From Roseibium sp. MMSF_3544 (lineage in GTDB: Bacteria > Pseudomonadota > Alphaproteobacteria > Rhizobiales > Stappiaceae), in assembly GCF_030732845.1 (NCBI RefSeq), contig NZ_JASHKA010000018.1, forward strand, positions 62,001-126,000: 64,000 bases of DNA, given 5' to 3'. A program made the translations under genes and the position numbers. Positions 55,610 through 64,000 of this stretch are shown piece by piece (the stretch's first letter is position 1; every line of letters starts with the position of its first letter). The notes beneath the pieces are model-generated. The model saw only the letters and a program-made list of their open reading frames with translations. It made no database searches and had not been told where the DNA came from.

Positions 55610-55996
55610 TTACTGTGCGGCCGGGACCTGGGGTCCGGAGGGCTCCTGACCCTGTTGGCGAAGCGAATCAAGAATTCCGCCTGATCCGCCTTCCGTTCCG
55701 CTGTCGGAAGCTGCCGGGGCATCGCCACTGGCAGGCGCAACAGCGTCAAGGACTGATGCCGGGCTGTCTTCGTTCTTTGCGATAAGGCTTAGTGTCAGCG
55801 ACGTCGCAAAGAACGCGACGGCGAGCACGGCCGTAGCGCGGGTCAGGATGTTGGCCGTACCGCGGCTGGACATAAGGCCACCCCCGCCGCCACCGCCACC
55901 GATGCCGAGCGCGCCGCCTTCGGATCGCTGCAGGAGGACAACAAGTACCAGGGCCAATACGACCATCAGGTGGATAACGATGACTACGGTTTCCAT
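55610..55996 (-). CDS. secG: preprotein translocase subunit SecG
   Basis: Small accessory subunit of the SecYEG channel, 128 aa. Two membrane helices, at about 2-22 (VVIVIHLMVVLALVLVVLL) and 51-72, flank the conserved cytoplasmic loop QRSEGGALGIGGGGGGGGLMSSRGTANILTR; the C-terminal Ser/Gly/Asp-rich tail is characteristic of alphaproteobacteria. It is 111 bases downstream of tpiA. Confidence 0.96.
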   Translation of the reverse strand: METVVIVIHLMVVLALVLVVLLQRSEGGALGIGGGGGGGGLMSSRGTANILTRATAVLAVAFFATSLTLSLIAKNEDSPASVLDAVAPASGDAPAASDSGTEGGSGGILDSLRQQGQEPSGPQVPAAQ

Positions 55997-56107
55997 CGAA
56001 CGCCATTCTGTATTGAATTCAAAGATTGGCGGCCTTCTACACCAGACGCCGCAAGCTTTCCACCCTTCAATTGAGGCTTTACCTCACAAGCTTCAAGGGC
56101 TGCACAC

Positions 56108-56866
56108 TCAAGAATAGGCGGCAAGGATCCCCAGAAAGTCGTCAGACTTGAGACTGGCGCCGCCGACAAGGGCACCATTCACGTTCGCAACAGCCATAAG
56201 TTCGCTGGCATTTGCCGGTTTGACCGAGCCGCCGTAGAGCAGTTTCATGGCGCCGCCAGCTGTGCCAAACCGGCTTTCCAGGTTGTCCCGCATGGCCTTG
56301 TGCATCTCTTCGACATCCTGGGCGGTCGGTGTCAATCCGGTGCCGATTGCCCAGACCGGTTCATAGGCAATTACGGTGTTGTTCGCCGTCGCTCCGTCCG
56401 GAACGGAACCGTTGAGCTGGCGTTCAACGACCTCAACGGCTTTCCCTGCCTTGCGTTCGCTTTCCGTTTCCCCGACGCAAATGATCGCGACCAGACCGGC
56501 ACGCCAGGCAGCTTGTGCCTTTGCGTTGACGTCCGCATCCGTCTCGCCGTGGTTCGTCCGGCGTTCTGAATGTCCGACGATCACCGCCGTCGCCCCGGCG
56601 TCCTTGAGCATTTCGGCTGATGTGTCACCTGTATGCGCGCCGGAGGCTTCCGCATGACAATCCTGTCCGCCGACCGAGAGCGCACCGCTTCCGGCAATCT
56701 CCGATAGGGATGCCACCAGCGTCGCAGGGGCACAAATCATAGTGTCCACGCTCTCGGACAAATCGTCCGTCAAGCCAGCCAGCATTTTGTGGAATTCGGC
56801 CTGGCTCGACTTAAGCCCATTCATTTTCCAGTTTCCGGCCACAAGCGGCTTGATCTTGACGTTCAT
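56108..56866 (-). CDS. tpiA: triosephosphate isomerase
   Basis: Interconverts dihydroxyacetone phosphate and glyceraldehyde-3-phosphate, 252 aa. NWKMN at about 12-16 (catalytic Lys), VIVGHSERR with the catalytic His, and [11 protein letters not shown] with the catalytic Glu are all present. Together with secG and pyrG on the same strand this is the order usual in alphaproteobacteria. It diverges from ppiD across 221 bases. Confidence 0.98.
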   Translation of the reverse strand: MNVKIKPLVAGNWKMNGLKSSQAEFHKMLAGLTDDLSESVDTMICAPATLVASLSEIAGSGALSVGGQDCHAEASGAHTGDTSAEMLKDAGATAVIVGHSERRTNHGETDADVNAKAQAAWRAGLVAIICVGETESERKAGKAVEVVERQLNGSVPDGATANNTVIAYEPVWAIGTGLTPTAQDVEEMHKAMRDNLESRFGTAGGAMKLLYGGSVKPANASELMAVANVNGALVGGASLKSDDFLGILAAYS

Positions 56867-57087
56867 TGTCGTTCGTCTCCCCTGGATCGTTGCTCATTTG
56901 GGCGCTTATAGAACAGATGCGGGAGATTGTTGCAATCGTCCCGTTCCAGACAGAGCTGTTTCTGTCTTTAAGTTTATATTTCACCGCCTTGCAGCGGCGG
57001 CCCCACCTCATTATGATCCGCCCGCTCCGTTCCAGGGTATGGACCTGTAGTACGGCTGCTGGAAAGACAAGAAATACGGGAGACGTC

Positions 57088-58980
57088 ATGCTTGACGCGC
57101 TGCGCAAGGGCGCTGGCACCTGGGTTGCCAAATTGTTTATCGCGTTGTTGATTTTTAGTTTCGCCATCTGGGGCGTAACCGACTTTCTGACCGGTTTCGG
57201 TCAGAATACGGCTGCCAAGGTCGGCGACACGGAAGTCTCTCTTTTGGACTTCGACCGTACCTATCGACAAGACCTCAACAACTTGTCGCAACAGCTCGGC
57301 CGCGTGTTCACGCGCGAAGAAGGCAACCAGCTCGGCATCCCGCAACAGGCGCTCGGACGATTGATCGCAGAAGCCGCTCTGAACAACACGGCAACGGATA
57401 TGCAACTGAGCCTGTCCGATCAGCGTCTAGCGGAAATCATTCAGTCCGATCCCGCCTTCAGAGGCCTTAACGGGCGCTATGACCGCTCCAGACTGGATCA
57501 GATCCTGCGGGCCAACGGCTATCAGGAAGACGAATATGTCGTGCAACGCCGTCAGGTTGCCGAAAGAAGCCAGCTTGTTGAAGGAATTGCGGGCAACCTG
57601 CGTGCACCGAACACTTATCTGGAAGTGCTCGCCGCTTACCAGAACGAAACCAGAAGCGCGGATTACCTGCTTATTACCGCTGACACGATCGGCGATATCG
57701 AGGATCCCGACGCAAACGCGCTGAATGCCTATTATGAAGAAAACAAGGCTGAGTTCAGAGCGCCTGAGTATCGGGAAATCAAGCTGCTTCAGCTGACCTC
57801 CGAAACGCTTGCCCGGCCCGAAGATGTGGTTGAGGCCGACGCCCGCGCGGAGTACGAACTTCGGGCGGACGACTACTTTCAGACGGAACGCCGCAAGGTT
57901 CGTCAGATGTCGTTTCCTTCACAGGAAGCTGCTGAAGAGGCCGCAGCGGAGTTGGCGGGCGGAAAAACCTTCGATGACCTTATGGGTGAGCGCAATCTGA
58001 GCGACAATGACGTGACGCTCGGTGTGATGGCAAAGGCCGATTTCCTTGACGAAACGCTGGGCGACGCAGCCTTCTCACTGGCTGCAGGTACTTCAAGCGG
58101 CGCCGTTGAGGGCCGGTTCTCGACCGTCATCCTGAATGTCGAGGAAGTTCTGCCCGAAGCCACACGGCCTTTCGAGGAGGTCAAGGACGAAATTGTCGAA
58201 AACCTGGCACGGGAACAGGCTGAGCGCGAAATTCTCGACCTCCTGGATGAGATAGAAGACGCTCGCGCCGGCGGTGCATTGCTGGACGAGGTATCCGAAC
58301 GCTTCTCACTTGAGATTGAAACCCCGCAAGCGTTTGACCAGACGGGCAAGTCGGAAACCGGTAGCGATGTCACCCTGCCCGATGCTGATGGTCTTGTTGC
58401 CGGGACCTTCGACAGCGACGTCGGCATCGAGAACGATGTCATTCAACTCGGTGATCAGGGGTTCATTTGGTACGAAGTGGCGAAAGTCATTCCCACCAGG
58501 GAACGTGCGCTTGACGAAGTCCGGGATGATGTTGTTACCGCCTGGAAAGCAGACGAACTGACAAGGCGCCTTGACGAAACCGCTGCCAGTTTTCTGGAAA
58601 GGATGAACAACGGAACACCGCTGCTCGCGCTCGCCGCTGAAGGAGAGTTGGAAGTCCAGACAGCAGAAGGACTTGTTCGCAATACACCGTCCGGCAACCT
58701 CGGCCAGGATGCGATTTCCGAAGTGTTCAACGGCCCTGTCGGGACGAATGCCGCCACGGGCTCCGCAGACGGTAGCGGCCGGATCGTCTTGAAGGTGACT
58801 GATGCATCTGTGCCTGCTTTCGATTCCGCAGATCCTTCGATGGCTCAGTTGGCCACCCAGTTGTCGCAGCAAATGCGCGATTCTCTTGTTGGCCAGTTCA
58901 TCACCGACAGGGAGAACCAGGCCGGAGTTGTGATCAACCAGGCAGGCGTTGCCCAGATAATCGGCCTGACACAACACTGA
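57088..58980 (+). CDS. ppiD: SurA/PpiD-type membrane-anchored periplasmic chaperone/peptidyl-prolyl isomerase
   Basis: 630 aa from ATG 57088, preceded by GGGAG; the frame extends upstream but those residues are low-quality sequence. A short N-terminus and one helix (about 13-33, WVAKLFIALLIFSFAIWGVTD) anchor a large periplasmic part with a SurA-like chaperone region (to about 240) and a single parvulin-like domain around 250-370. It helps outer-membrane and secreted proteins fold near SecYEG. It is first in the ppiD-trpD-trpC-moaC-moeA operon, 21 bases before trpD. Confidence 0.92.
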   Translation: MLDALRKGAGTWVAKLFIALLIFSFAIWGVTDFLTGFGQNTAAKVGDTEVSLLDFDRTYRQDLNNLSQQLGRVFTREEGNQLGIPQQALGRLIAEAALNNTATDMQLSLSDQRLAEIIQSDPAFRGLNGRYDRSRLDQILRANGYQEDEYVVQRRQVAERSQLVEGIAGNLRAPNTYLEVLAAYQNETRSADYLLITADTIGDIEDPDANALNAYYEENKAEFRAPEYREIKLLQLTSETLARPEDVVEADARAEYELRADDYFQTERRKVRQMSFPSQEAAEEAAAELAGGKTFDDLMGERNLSDNDVTLGVMAKADFLDETLGDAAFSLAAGTSSGAVEGRFSTVILNVEEVLPEATRPFEEVKDEIVENLAREQAEREILDLLDEIEDARAGGALLDEVSERFSLEIETPQAFDQTGKSETGSDVTLPDADGLVAGTFDSDVGIENDVIQLGDQGFIWYEVAKVIPTRERALDEVRDDVVTAWKADELTRRLDETAASFLERMNNGTPLLALAAEGELEVQTAEGLVRNTPSGNLGQDAISEVFNGPVGTNAATGSADGSGRIVLKVTDASVPAFDSADPSMAQLATQLSQQMRDSLVGQFITDRENQAGVVINQAGVAQIIGLTQH

Positions 58981-59001
58981 TCTGAAACGTGTGGATTTAA
59001 A

Positions 59002-60015
59002 ATGACGGCCTTCAAGGACATCATTGCCAAAGTCGCCGATGGCGGCGCGTTGAACCCGGAGGAAGCCCGGCAGGCCTTTGAGGTCATTTTGTCCGGATCG
59101 GCGACACCCTCGCAGCTGGGCGGTTTTCTGATGGCGCTGCGCGTTCGCGGTGAAAGCATTGCCGAAGTCACCGGCGCGGTCGAAACAATGCGATCAAAAA
59201 TGCTGACCGTCGACGCACCCGGCGATGCGATCGACATTGTCGGGACAGGTGGCGACAATTCCGGCAGTTATAACATTTCGACCTGCACGGCGATCGTCGT
59301 CGCAAGTTGCGGCGTGCCGGTCGCAAAACACGGCAACAGGTCCCTGTCGTCAAAATCCGGAGCCGCCGAGGCGCTTTCCGAACTCGGCGTCAACATCGAT
59401 ATTGCGCCGGAAGTGATCACCGCCTGCATCGAAAAGGCCGGCATTGGTTTCATGTTCGCGCCGCTTCACCATGCCGCGATGAAGCATGTCGGCCCAACCC
59501 GGATGGAGCTCGGCACCCGAACGATCTTCAATCTGCTCGGCCCCCTGTCGAATCCGGCGGGCGTCAAACGGCAAATGGTCGGTGTTTTTGCGAAGAAGTG
59601 GCTGGAGCCGGTTGCCCATTCCCTGAAAGAACTCGGTTCCCAGCAGGCCTGGATCGTGCATGGATCCGATGGGATGGACGAAATCACGACAACGGGCCCG
59701 AGCTATGTGTGCGAGCTCAAGAACGGGGAGATCCGCTCTTTTGAAATCGCACCTGAAGACGCAGGCCTTCCGATTGCCAAGGCAGAAGATCTGAAAGGCG
59801 GACTTCCGGCTGAAAACGCGAAAGCTTTGCGTGATGTGCTCGCCGGTACCCGGAACGCCTACCGCGACATCGTGTTGTTCAACTCAGCAGCGTCGCTTGT
59901 CGTTGCCGGCAAGGTTTCCAACCTTGCGGATGGCGTTGAATTGGCGGCGGCACATATCGATAACGGCTCGGCGGCAGATACGCTTGAGCGCTTGGTCGCG
60001 GCATCGAACGGATAG
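59002..60015 (+). CDS. trpD: anthranilate phosphoribosyltransferase
   Basis: Transfers phosphoribosyl to anthranilate in tryptophan synthesis, 337 aa. [21 protein letters not shown] (phosphoribosyl-pyrophosphate site, about 80-100) and [21 protein letters not shown] are both canonical. The trpE and trpG genes are not in the window. It overlaps nothing and is four bases before trpC. Confidence 0.98.
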   Translation: MTAFKDIIAKVADGGALNPEEARQAFEVILSGSATPSQLGGFLMALRVRGESIAEVTGAVETMRSKMLTVDAPGDAIDIVGTGGDNSGSYNISTCTAIVVASCGVPVAKHGNRSLSSKSGAAEALSELGVNIDIAPEVITACIEKAGIGFMFAPLHHAAMKHVGPTRMELGTRTIFNLLGPLSNPAGVKRQMVGVFAKKWLEPVAHSLKELGSQQAWIVHGSDGMDEITTTGPSYVCELKNGEIRSFEIAPEDAGLPIAKAEDLKGGLPAENAKALRDVLAGTRNAYRDIVLFNSAASLVVAGKVSNLADGVELAAAHIDNGSAADTLERLVAASNG

Positions 60016-60019
60016 CATC

Positions 60020-60832
60020 ATGTCTGACATCCTGAAGAAAATTGAAGCCTACAAGCGCGATGAGATCGAAGCTGCAAAATCCAGCGTGACGCTGGATGAC
60101 CTGAAAGCGAAAATCACGGACGTAAGTAAGCCGCGCGGCTTCCGGAAAGCCATCGAGTCCAAACAAGCAAGCGGCGAATACGCCCTGATTGCCGAAATCA
60201 AGAAGGCGAGCCCTTCCAAAGGCCTCATCCGCGCCGATTTCAACCCGCCGGAGCTTGCCGAGGCTTACGAAAGCGGTGGCGCTGCCTGCCTTTCGGTTTT
60301 GACCGACACGCCGTCATTCCAGGGCCGCCCCGAGTTTCTCACAAAGGCTCGCGACGCTGTCTCCCTGCCGGCCCTGCGCAAGGACTTCCTCTATGACCCG
60401 TACCAGGTCTACGAAGCGCGCGCATGGGGTGGTGACTGCATCCTTATCATCCTGGCTGCCGTAGACGACGATACGGCAATGGCGTTGGAAGAAACCGCAT
60501 TCGGTCTCGGGATGGACGTCCTGCTGGAAGTTCACAATTTTGAAGAACTGGAACGAGCTCTCAAACTGACCTCCCCCCTCCTCGGCATCAACAACCGCAA
60601 CCTGAAGACATTCGAGACGAAGCTCGAAACCAGCGAGGAACTCGCGCCCCAGGTGCCGGCTGAGCGAATTGTCGTTGGCGAATCCGGACTGTTTACCCCG
60701 CAGGACCTTGAGCGCATGAGCAAGGTTGGCATTTCCACCTTCCTGATCGGCGAGAGCCTTATGCGCCAGGAGGATGTTGCCTCAGCGACCAGAACGTTGC
60801 TCACGCGCCCTGCTCTTTCTCAAGCGGTTTAA
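60020..60832 (+). CDS. trpC: indole-3-glycerol-phosphate synthase
   Basis: 270-aa TIM-barrel enzyme of tryptophan synthesis. The ATG at 60020 is chosen because it gives the family start [20 protein letters not shown]; the frame extends upstream into trpD. Signature [21 protein letters not shown] with the catalytic lysine, then [27 protein letters not shown] and LLEVHN segments. No PRA isomerase (TrpF) fusion. Confidence 0.97.
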   Translation: MSDILKKIEAYKRDEIEAAKSSVTLDDLKAKITDVSKPRGFRKAIESKQASGEYALIAEIKKASPSKGLIRADFNPPELAEAYESGGAACLSVLTDTPSFQGRPEFLTKARDAVSLPALRKDFLYDPYQVYEARAWGGDCILIILAAVDDDTAMALEETAFGLGMDVLLEVHNFEELERALKLTSPLLGINNRNLKTFETKLETSEELAPQVPAERIVVGESGLFTPQDLERMSKVGISTFLIGESLMRQEDVASATRTLLTRPALSQAV

Positions 60833-60838
60833 GGCGTC

Positions 60839-61351
60839 ATGTCTGACCAGGGCACGAAACTCACACATCTGGACGAGGCGGGCGCGGCCAATATGGTCGA
60901 CGTGTCCGAAAAGGAAGTCACGAACCGGATTGCCGTCGCGCGCGGCACAGTTACCATGCGTGCAGAAACCCTAGAGCTCATCCTGTCGGGCAATGCCAAG
61001 AAAGGCGACGTCATCGGCACTGCCAGGGTTGCCGGGATACTCGCGGCCAAAAAAACCCATGAGCTCATCCCGCTTTGCCATCCGCTGATGCTCTCAAAGG
61101 TGACGGTCGACATCGAGGCGGACGAAACGCTGCCCGGTCTCGTCGTAACCGCAACCACCAAGGTGAGCGGTCAGACCGGCGTTGAAATGGAAGCTCTGAC
61201 GGCCTGTTCACTCACTTGCTTGACAATCTATGACATGGCCAAAGCCGTGGATCGCGGCATGGTGATCGGCGACATCCGCCTGGTGGAAAAAGCCGGAGGC
61301 AAGTCCGGTCACTGGACGCTTGAAAAAGACGGCAGCGAGGGCGGCACCTGA
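60839..61351 (+). CDS. moaC: cyclic pyranopterin monophosphate synthase MoaC
   Basis: Second enzyme of molybdenum-cofactor synthesis, 170 aa; forms cPMP from the MoaA product. [13 protein letters not shown] and [29 protein letters not shown] are the family signatures. It lies six bases after trpC, and its stop overlaps the moeA start (TGATG). Confidence 0.97.
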   Translation: MSDQGTKLTHLDEAGAANMVDVSEKEVTNRIAVARGTVTMRAETLELILSGNAKKGDVIGTARVAGILAAKKTHELIPLCHPLMLSKVTVDIEADETLPGLVVTATTKVSGQTGVEMEALTACSLTCLTIYDMAKAVDRGMVIGDIRLVEKAGGKSGHWTLEKDGSEGGT

Positions 61352-62556
61352 TGAGCTTGATGCCGGTTGCCGAGGCGCTCGAAAAACTTCTGTCCGGAGT
61401 GAGCCAGCTTGAGAGCGAACGGGTCACACTGGACAAGGCCAATGGCCGGTACCTCTCAGAAAATCTGGTCTCCAAACGAACGCAGCCCCCATTTGCCGCT
61501 TCGGCCATGGATGGGTATGCGATCAGGCATGAAGACCTGATCGACGGTCCGGCAATACTTGAGGTTATCGGCGAAGCGCCAGCCGGTCATGGGTTTGACG
61601 GCAACGTTGGCGCTGGGCAGACCGTCCGGATCTTCACAGGAGCTCCGGTACCTGCCGGTGCGGACACAATTCTCATTCAGGAAAATGCGTCGAGAGACGG
61701 CGACCGGATCTCGGTCCTTGAACCGCCTGCAAAGGGCGCGTTTGTCCGCCCCGCCGGCCTGGATTTTCGCCAGGATGAAATCCTTCTCGCACCACCTCTT
61801 CGCCTTGCCTACCGCCATCTGGCACTTGCCGCAGCAATGAACCATCCGGACATGCCTGTGGTCAGACGGCCCAAGGTTGCGATCCTTGCCACCGGTGATG
61901 AACTGGTGCGCCCCGGCGTCGAGCCGGGACCTGATCAGATCATCGCCTCCAACCACGCAGGCATTGCTGCGATGGTGGAGGATTGCGGCGGCGCCCCGCT
62001 CGATCTCGGCATCGCGCGCGACGACCCGATCGAGCTGGCCAATCACGCGCGCAGGGCCATCACTGAAAACGCAGATATTCTCGTCACGCTCGGTGGCGCG
62101 TCGGTCGGTGATCATGATCTCGTGCAGGGTGTGCTGGGTCAGGAGGGCATGGATCTCGCCTTCTGGCGCATCGCGATGCGCCCAGGCAAACCTCTCATGG
62201 CCGGCAGGCTTGGCAAGACACGGGTCCTTGGGCTGCCGGGAAACCCGGTTTCAAGCCTTGTCTGCGGTCTCTTGTTTCTGAAACCGCTCATCCGAAAAAT
62301 GCTCGGCGAAGAAACTGAAGCCACGTCATCGAGGCAGGCAATTCTCGGCGCTGATCTTGAGGAAAATGATCGCCGGCAGGACTATGTGCGTGCAACGCTG
62401 GAAGAGGACGCCACAGGGCGCCTCATTGCAACGCCGTACCAGAAACAGGACAGCTCCATGCTTGCCCTTCTCGCCAGATCGGGCGCACTGATCATCCGCC
62501 CGCCCCACGCACCCGCCCAAAAGGCAGGCTCAACGGTCCAGATACTCGTTCTTTGA
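61351..62556 (+). CDS. moeA: molybdopterin molybdenumtransferase MoeA
   Basis: Inserts molybdate into adenylylated molybdopterin, 401 aa. Domain 1 contains ASAMDGYAIR, the central domain ATGDELVRPG and the MPT-binding TLGGASVGDHD with GLPGNPVSSLV. It is translationally coupled to moaC and ends the operon. In rhizobia lexA often follows; here a type I secretion gene on the opposite strand follows. Confidence 0.97.
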   Translation: MSLMPVAEALEKLLSGVSQLESERVTLDKANGRYLSENLVSKRTQPPFAASAMDGYAIRHEDLIDGPAILEVIGEAPAGHGFDGNVGAGQTVRIFTGAPVPAGADTILIQENASRDGDRISVLEPPAKGAFVRPAGLDFRQDEILLAPPLRLAYRHLALAAAMNHPDMPVVRRPKVAILATGDELVRPGVEPGPDQIIASNHAGIAAMVEDCGGAPLDLGIARDDPIELANHARRAITENADILVTLGGASVGDHDLVQGVLGQEGMDLAFWRIAMRPGKPLMAGRLGKTRVLGLPGNPVSSLVCGLLFLKPLIRKMLGEETEATSSRQAILGADLEENDRRQDYVRATLEEDATGRLIATPYQKQDSSMLALLARSGALIIRPPHAPAQKAGSTVQILVL

Positions 62557-62583
62557 CGTCTTTGATCGAAAACCGACAGAACA

Positions 62584-62607
62584 CCCTGCACTCGAAAACA
62601 CGCAGGG
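62584..62607. terminator. hairpin between convergent moeA and the HlyD-family gene
   Basis: CCCTGC (62584-62589) and GCAGGG (62602-62607) with a 12-base loop rich in A on the plus strand. No T-run directly after, so a moderate candidate for ending either convergent transcript. Confidence 0.45.
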
Positions 62608-62619
62608 CGCTGAAATGGC

Positions 62620-63948
62620 TTATCTTTCCCGCATCGCGTGGGCGATCTGGTCCGTAACCGGCTTTACCAGATAGCTCAGAATTGTCCGGTCGCCTGTTTG
62701 CAGGAACGTCTCAACCGGCATGCCTGGCACCAGTGTCTGTGAACCGAGTTTCTGCAATTCCTCATCGTCAATGACGAGCTTGGCGACGTAGTAGCTCATA
62801 CCGCTTCGCTCGTCTTCCGTGAGATCCGCGGAAACCGTCAGCAGCTTTGCAGTCAACTCAGGCGTTGTTCGTTGATCGAAACTGGGAAACCGGACCCGCG
62901 CTTCCTGTCCGGGGGCCAACTGGTCGATGTCGACCGGTTGAACCTGCGCTTCCACAATCAGCTGGTCTTCACGCGGCACGATTTGCATGACCGTTTCGCC
63001 GGGCGCGATAACGCCGCCAATCGTGTGAACCGACAACTGGTGCACAAAGCCGTTGCGCGGCGCGAGAATTTCCACACGTGTCAATTCGTCTTCGGCCGCA
63101 ATCTTTTGTTCCTCCAGCTGTGCAATGCGCGACCGCGCTTCCTGCAACTGCTCGAGGACCTCGGCGCGATAGGATTCTTCGATCTGAAGGATCTGGATCT
63201 GGCGTTCGCTGATAGCTTCCTTCGTGCGCGCAATCTGAGCAATCAGGTCGCCATACTCACCCTGAAGCCGCGCCTTTTCACGCCGCAAGGCCGTCACCCG
63301 GCTTTTCGGGGTGAGATTCTTTTCAAGGAGTTTTTCCAGATCGACAAGTTCTTCCGCGATCAGTTCAATTTCGATGTCCTTGGCGGTCACCTGGGCTTCC
63401 AACCCTTGCGTTTGCTGGTTGAACTGCCTGATCTGTTCTTCAAGCTGGTTTTTGCGTCCTTCCTTGGAATTCTGACGCGCCTCAAGAAGCAATTGCTGGC
63501 CGCGCTCGATGTCGCCGAGAGACTCTATTCTGTCCGCAGGCCAGTCGATCGTCTGGATATCGTCACGTTCGGATTCCAATCGCAACTCCTGCGCCGTCAA
63601 TTCTCTCAATTGCTTGGTAATGACGGCGAGGTTCGCGCGTGTGACGGTGTCGTCGAGACTGATCAACAGATCGCCCGATTCGACAAGATCTCCATCCTTC
63701 ACCTTGATGTCGCGCACAATACCGCCTTCGCGGTGCTGGACCTGCTTGATGTTGCTCTCGACAACGACCGTCCCCGACGAAACAACGGCGCCGGAGATTT
63801 CCATGAACGTTGCCCAGCCCCCAATTCCGAAGACCACAAACACAGTCACCAGAGACGCGAAGTAGAGATGGCCGCGCACGGTTTTGCTCAGCTCATCATC
63901 TGCCGAATTTGCAGGGGCCTTATCCATGTCCTTGTTCACTTTTGTCAT
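62620..63948 (-). CDS. type I secretion periplasmic adaptor, HlyD/PrtE family
   Basis: Membrane-fusion protein of a type I secretion system, 442 aa. A cytoplasmic N-terminus of about 28 residues precedes one membrane helix (about 29-47), a lipoyl-like half (about 60-95, VQHREGGIVRDIKVKDGDLVESGDLLI), a long coiled-coil hairpin (about 105-300), and the second lipoyl/beta-barrel half (GGVIAPGETVMQIVP). It links an ABC exporter to TolC. Its ATG overlaps the stop of the upstream gene (ATGA), pointing to the usual ABC-HlyD operon. The substrate is not in the window. Confidence 0.95.
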   Translation of the reverse strand: MTKVNKDMDKAPANSADDELSKTVRGHLYFASLVTVFVVFGIGGWATFMEISGAVVSSGTVVVESNIKQVQHREGGIVRDIKVKDGDLVESGDLLISLDDTVTRANLAVITKQLRELTAQELRLESERDDIQTIDWPADRIESLGDIERGQQLLLEARQNSKEGRKNQLEEQIRQFNQQTQGLEAQVTAKDIEIELIAEELVDLEKLLEKNLTPKSRVTALRREKARLQGEYGDLIAQIARTKEAISERQIQILQIEESYRAEVLEQLQEARSRIAQLEEQKIAAEDELTRVEILAPRNGFVHQLSVHTIGGVIAPGETVMQIVPREDQLIVEAQVQPVDIDQLAPGQEARVRFPSFDQRTTPELTAKLLTVSADLTEDERSGMSYYVAKLVIDDEELQKLGSQTLVPGMPVETFLQTGDRTILSYLVKPVTDQIAHAMRER

Positions 63949-63998
63949 CGGGCTGCTCCTGCTCCCTGGCGCATAGGCTGAACCGGCTGAACAACCTG
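63945..63998 (-). CDS. C-terminal end of a gene upstream of the HlyD-family adaptor, probably its ABC exporter (partial)
   Basis: Only the last 17 codons lie in the window (...MRQGAGAAR, stop TGA at 63945-63947). The stop overlaps the ATG of the HlyD-family gene in an ATGA, the pattern expected when a type I secretion ABC protein precedes its adaptor. The visible residues are an uninformative tail, so the identification rests on position alone. Confidence 0.5.
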   Translation of the reverse strand, partial: QVVQPVQPMRQGAGAAR

Positions 63999-64000
63999 TT

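Overview
The window reads as chromosomal DNA of an alphaproteobacterium, most like a marine member of the Hyphomicrobiales such as the Stappiaceae (Roseibium, Labrenzia, Stappia). This is inferred from GC-rich coding sequence and from two gene blocks typical of that group: dusB(nifR3)-ntrBC-ntrYX-trkA-hfq-hflX with mazG nearby, and pdhABC-lpdA-lipA-ratA beside cinA and ispDF. No insertion sequence, integrase, phage gene or CRISPR array was seen.

Layout. 1-2.4 kb: end of a membrane protein gene and two overlapping SsuC/TauC-type ABC permeases. 2.6-4.8 kb: mazG and an MFS transporter. 4.8-16.7 kb, minus strand: hflX, hfq, a D-amino-acid-transaminase-like gene, trkA, ntrX, ntrY, ntrC, ntrB, dusB. 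16.8-18.6 kb, plus strand: fused ispDF and a stand-alone CinA C-terminal amidase, ending in an intrinsic terminator. 18.7-20.4 kb: three tandem paralogous small secreted proteins with two cysteines at a fixed spacing; I recognise no family for them and they are the best novelty candidate. 20.4-29.7 kb, minus strand: ratA-like gene, lipA, a GGCT-like/hotdog thioesterase fusion, two YeaQ/GlsB membrane proteins, a hypothetical gene, lpdA, pdhC, pdhB, pdhA, ftsB.

29.8-45.8 kb is mostly housekeeping: pcm, mfd-sdhE divergent from recG, a DUF502 protein, a YbaN-like protein, a GNAT enzyme, a secreted hypothetical protein, glmS, glmU, a SPOR-like membrane protein, ccdA and an orphan TAXI substrate-binding protein. 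45.9-48.4 kb is a patchwork of small genes around an AT-rich spacer, tRNA-Lys(UUU) and a strong terminator that follows no gene I can see, then a secreted glutathione peroxidase and a DCC-family protein. 48.4-52.9 kb: an RND efflux pump operon. 53-56.9 kb: a VOC protein, pyrG, secG, tpiA. 57-62.6 kb, plus strand: ppiD-trpD-trpC-moaC-moeA. The right edge holds a type I secretion HlyD-family adaptor, coupled to what appears to be the end of its ABC gene.

How the genes work together. NtrBC and NtrYX are two nitrogen/redox two-component systems beside the RNA chaperone Hfq. The pdh-lpd-lipA block makes the pyruvate dehydrogenase complex and its lipoyl cofactor. GlmS and GlmU perform steps of UDP-GlcNAc synthesis. 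SecG and PpiD serve protein export and folding. Starts were moved inward where a Shine-Dalgarno sequence, translational coupling or the family N-terminus argued for it; each case is stated in the entry.
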